Positions 6,120 through 7,902 of a stretch of DNA of 7,902 nucleotides are shown in pieces (position 1 is the stretch's first letter; each line of letters starts with the position of its first letter). Both the position numbers and the translations under genes were made by a program. The stretch spans positions 1 to 7,902 of the forward strand of contig JAFACO010000239.1 in NCBI GenBank assembly GCA_023425485.1. The letters run 5' to 3'. Source of the DNA: Bacillota bacterium. GTDB taxonomy: Bacteria; Bacillota; Clostridia; Lachnospirales; Lachnospiraceae. A model generated the notes under the pieces. The model had not been told where the DNA came from and made no database searches. It worked only from the letters and a program-made list of their open reading frames with translations.

Positions 6120-6656
6120 TTATATTAACCTAATATATTTACGTATTTTATTCCAAACTGTACTTTGAAAATATTCATAAGCCTTATCATAAATAAATAA
6201 TAAAATTTGAGCCGCTAAACAAAGAACGCCTAAAATTCTCAGATTTAAATCACCCTCATAAATCAGCTTAGGCATTAACAATAAAATTGGTATGAGCATC
6301 AAATTAAATACAACGTATTTTATCAGCCAAAAAGCTTTTCTACGATATCGAAGATCACTTATTCGAATCAATTTATCAAATGCGAACTCTATCACTACAA
6401 TATAAAGACCCATTGCTGCATAGGTAATACAGTAGAGCTTATTTGGCGCTAGAAGCAGAGACAAAAGAATGCTGCCTAAATAAAAGCCAAATCCTAACTG
6501 CTTACCACTTTCGCGAATTGCAATCCCCACACAGAAGGAAGCAGCAGCTAATAAAAACAAGGTATTAAATTCTAAAATACCGCTCAATATAATTAATAAC
6601 ACATCAAAGGATAATAAGAGACTTAAAAATGCAAGCTTTTTTGCATTTACAGACAT
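6120..6656 (-). CDS. Six-helix integral membrane protein of unknown function
   Basis: The function is not recognised. From ATG at 6656 the protein has 178 residues and about six hydrophobic helices (8-27, 31-47, 52-70, 74-92, 108-131, 137-157), with basic loops RIRESGK-like near 48-52 and LRYRRKAF (102-109), and a basic C-terminus. Size and helix number resemble substrate-binding S components of ECF vitamin transporters, but no signature was recognised and no transporter genes are adjacent. A start at 6680 would add eight residues, but it has no ribosome binding site. The 6656 start has GGGAGGGG about ten bases upstream and overlaps the end of the J-domain gene by ten bases, which suggests translational coupling. 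The esterase gene follows after ten bases. The position suggests a membrane partner of the J-domain and DUF5685 proteins; this is inference. Confidence 0.82.
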   Translation of the reverse strand: MSVNAKKLAFLSLLLSFDVLLIILSGILEFNTLFLLAAASFCVGIAIRESGKQLGFGFYLGSILLSLLLAPNKLYCITYAAMGLYIVVIEFAFDKLIRISDLRYRRKAFWLIKYVVFNLMLIPILLLMPKLIYEGDLNLRILGVLCLAAQILLFIYDKAYEYFQSTVWNKIRKYIRLI

Positions 6657-7255
6657 GGTATGATATCCCCTCCCATACATTCACAAAGACTATCTGCACA
6701 CCATAAATCACAACATAGATTACCAGTGCCATAGCTTCTGCCACCACCGCCATATCCAGTTGTATTATATCTGGTATTCTGATATCTTTGTGTCTGCCAT
6801 TCAATTTGATTTAATAGGTTTTTATATTCTTGATTTGATGGATCCATGTTAACCGCTTGTCTTGCATGGTCGGAGGCCATAACATTGTTACCAATGTTTG
6901 CATTAGCAACTGCGCTATAATAATACCAGCGCGCCGATCTGGAAGGTATCCTCTCCAATACGTCCAAGGCTTCACGATATCTTCTGGAATTTAAGTAACT
7001 GTATACTGTATTTAATTCCGGTGAGTCTTCTGTAGAACCACTACCTACATTACTGTACCCTCGCTCACGGTCCTTCATTATTTGCTCGTAAGCTTCCTGT
7101 ACCTCTTTAAATTTTTCTTCTGCTAAGGTAGCCAGAGGATTATTTACATAAGAATCAGGGTGGTACTTCCTACTCATTTCACGATACGCCTTTTTTACCT
7201 CATCATTGGATGCGTTGGGTGATATACCTAATATACTGTATGGATTTGATATCAT
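6647..7255 (-). CDS. J-domain (DnaJ-like) protein with TPR-like region and Cys-rich tail
   Basis: J-domains stimulate the ATPase of an Hsp70 partner. The 202 residues begin directly with a J-domain (about 3-66) opening NPYSILGISPNAS, with the essential HPD tripeptide at 32-34 and helix III/IV ending near KDRERGY. Residues 80-151 are helical and TPR-like (for example YREALDVLERIP at 93-104 and ASDHARQAVNMDPSN at 127-141). A Gly/Tyr-rich linker (162-178) leads to a C-terminal tail with six cysteines (181, 182, 186, 191, 193, 201). There is no DnaJ zinc-finger domain or peptide-binding C-terminus, so this is a specialised type III J-protein, not DnaJ itself. Its ATG shares the ATGA overlap with the DUF5685 stop, and GGAAGGAA lies upstream. 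The tail could bind metal or be lipid- or membrane-attached; this is a guess. Confidence 0.92.
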   Translation of the reverse strand: MISNPYSILGISPNASNDEVKKAYREMSRKYHPDSYVNNPLATLAEEKFKEVQEAYEQIMKDRERGYSNVGSGSTEDSPELNTVYSYLNSRRYREALDVLERIPSRSARWYYYSAVANANIGNNVMASDHARQAVNMDPSNQEYKNLLNQIEWQTQRYQNTRYNTTGYGGGGRSYGTGNLCCDLWCADSLCECMGGDIIPCL

Positions 7256-7902
7256 ACTTTTGTTCCTTCCTCACTACTTCTCTTCGTATTTATAGCTTCA
7301 AATTTCGTCCAAACTCCTTCATATAGGATGTTCCTAATAATATCCACATCCAAGATACAGGGGAGCTGCTCAAATTCCCTGGTGCATTCCACCATCATAA
7401 GTGTTAAAAGTCTTTGACATTCTTCTTTAAAATTCGGTTGATCGCTCATCGTAAGCAGTGGATTATAGCTCCCATGCTTTCGATCCTTTTCAATATCATC
7501 ATAGGCATCCAGAATATAAATAAACTTCCCAAGGTAAAAGCCTATTTGCCTTAAATTCTTCTCCCAAACATCCTCATGATAAGTAAATAATGAGGCCATC
7601 AATTCGCCAAAACATCTGGCTACGACATCAATATTACTTTCCCCCTGCCTTTCACATTCTGCAAGTTTTCCCAGACTTTCGCTAATATCCTTGCATTGTC
7701 TTGGGTACGACTTCTCAATTTTTTTATATGCCTTTTGAAATGCCTTTGCTCCTGCTAGTGCTGGTATACTCTTTTCATCCTGCCAATCATCCAAAAAGTG
7801 ATGATAAGATAAGACAATATTCATATCTGCCACATACTCTGTAATTTCATTGGTTAAGGTATCATGTTTTTTTACAGGATGTGTGATGCAACGATTTTGC
7901 TC
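7252..7902 (-). CDS. DUF5685-family protein, 3' part (5' end outside window)
   Basis: Only the C-terminal 216 residues are in the window; the frame stays open to the edge (EQNRCITHPVKKH...). The GTG at 7833 is an internal valine codon, not the start. The segment is alpha-helical and cytosolic, with no signal or membrane helix. Resemblance to the DUF5685 family is from memory: the TEY-ADMN-LL-Y--LDDW block and the LDA-DD-EKD--G-YNPL block. Numbering from the edge, LDDWQDE is at 37-43 and LDAYDDIEKDRKHGSYNP at 131-148. These two acidic motifs look like the paired Asp-rich motifs of squalene/phytoene-synthase-like enzymes. Family members usually carry a Cys-rich CGLC-type N-terminus, which would lie outside the window. 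The stop TGA overlaps the J-domain ATG by four bases, so the two are translationally coupled. Function is unknown. Confidence 0.82.
   Translation of the reverse strand, partial: EQNRCITHPVKKHDTLTNEITEYVADMNIVLSYHHFLDDWQDEKSIPALAGAKAFQKAYKKIEKSYPRQCKDISESLGKLAECERQGESNIDVVARCFGELMASLFTYHEDVWEKNLRQIGFYLGKFIYILDAYDDIEKDRKHGSYNPLLTMSDQPNFKEECQRLLTLMMVECTREFEQLPCILDVDIIRNILYEGVWTKFEAINTKRSSEEGTKV

Noticed and set aside
6657..6680. Upstream ATG at 6680 as the start of the membrane protein
   Set aside because: There is no ribosome binding site before it, whereas GGGAGGGG lies about ten bases before the ATG at 6656.
7831..7833. GTG at 7833 as the start of the last minus-strand gene
   Set aside because: The frame is open to the window edge and the upstream residues fit the same family, so the gene is simply cut by the window.

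Overview
The window is AT-rich DNA with strong Shine-Dalgarno sites, a T-box leader and intrinsic terminators. This fits an anaerobic Bacillota genome. The protein styles (SerRS variant, DUF5685/J-domain pair, cytosolic sialate O-acetylesterase-like enzyme, one chemoreceptor) suggest Lachnospiraceae, for example a Lachnoclostridium or Anaerocolumna relative. The taxon is inferred from protein resemblance recalled from memory, not from a search.

Layout. Positions 1-481 form a long regulatory leader: a good sigma-A promoter (42-70), a compact serine T-box riboswitch (about 120-317) with UCC specifier and UGGC bulge, then a second terminator-like hairpin (390-421) that the T-box does not explain. 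It drives serS (482-1768, + strand). A hairpin at 1855-1902 separates serS from everything that follows, all of which is on the minus strand. In transcription order from the right edge these are: the C-terminal 216 residues of a DUF5685-family protein (7252-7902, cut by the window edge), a J-domain/TPR-like protein with a cysteine-rich tail (6647-7255), a six-helix membrane protein (6120-6656) and an SGNH-type sialate O-acetylesterase-like enzyme (4595-6109). These four are joined by a 4-base overlap, a 10-base overlap and a 10-base gap, so they almost certainly form one operon. After a 409-base spacer with two hairpins, a promoter and a 20-bp tandem repeat comes a monocistronic methyl-accepting chemotaxis protein (2512-4185). 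Last is ppnP, a small cupin nucleoside phosphorylase (1970-2287).

How they work together. serS is controlled by uncharged tRNA-Ser. The chemoreceptor and ppnP look like independent transcription units. The most interesting part is the DUF5685 / J-domain / membrane-protein module. The visible DUF5685 segment carries two aspartate-rich motifs spaced and shaped like those of squalene/phytoene-synthase-type (all-alpha isoprenoid synthase) enzymes. It is translationally coupled to a J-protein and then to a membrane protein, so a membrane- or lipid-linked, chaperone-assisted function is a testable idea. No CRISPR, tRNA, rRNA, insertion sequence or phage gene was seen.
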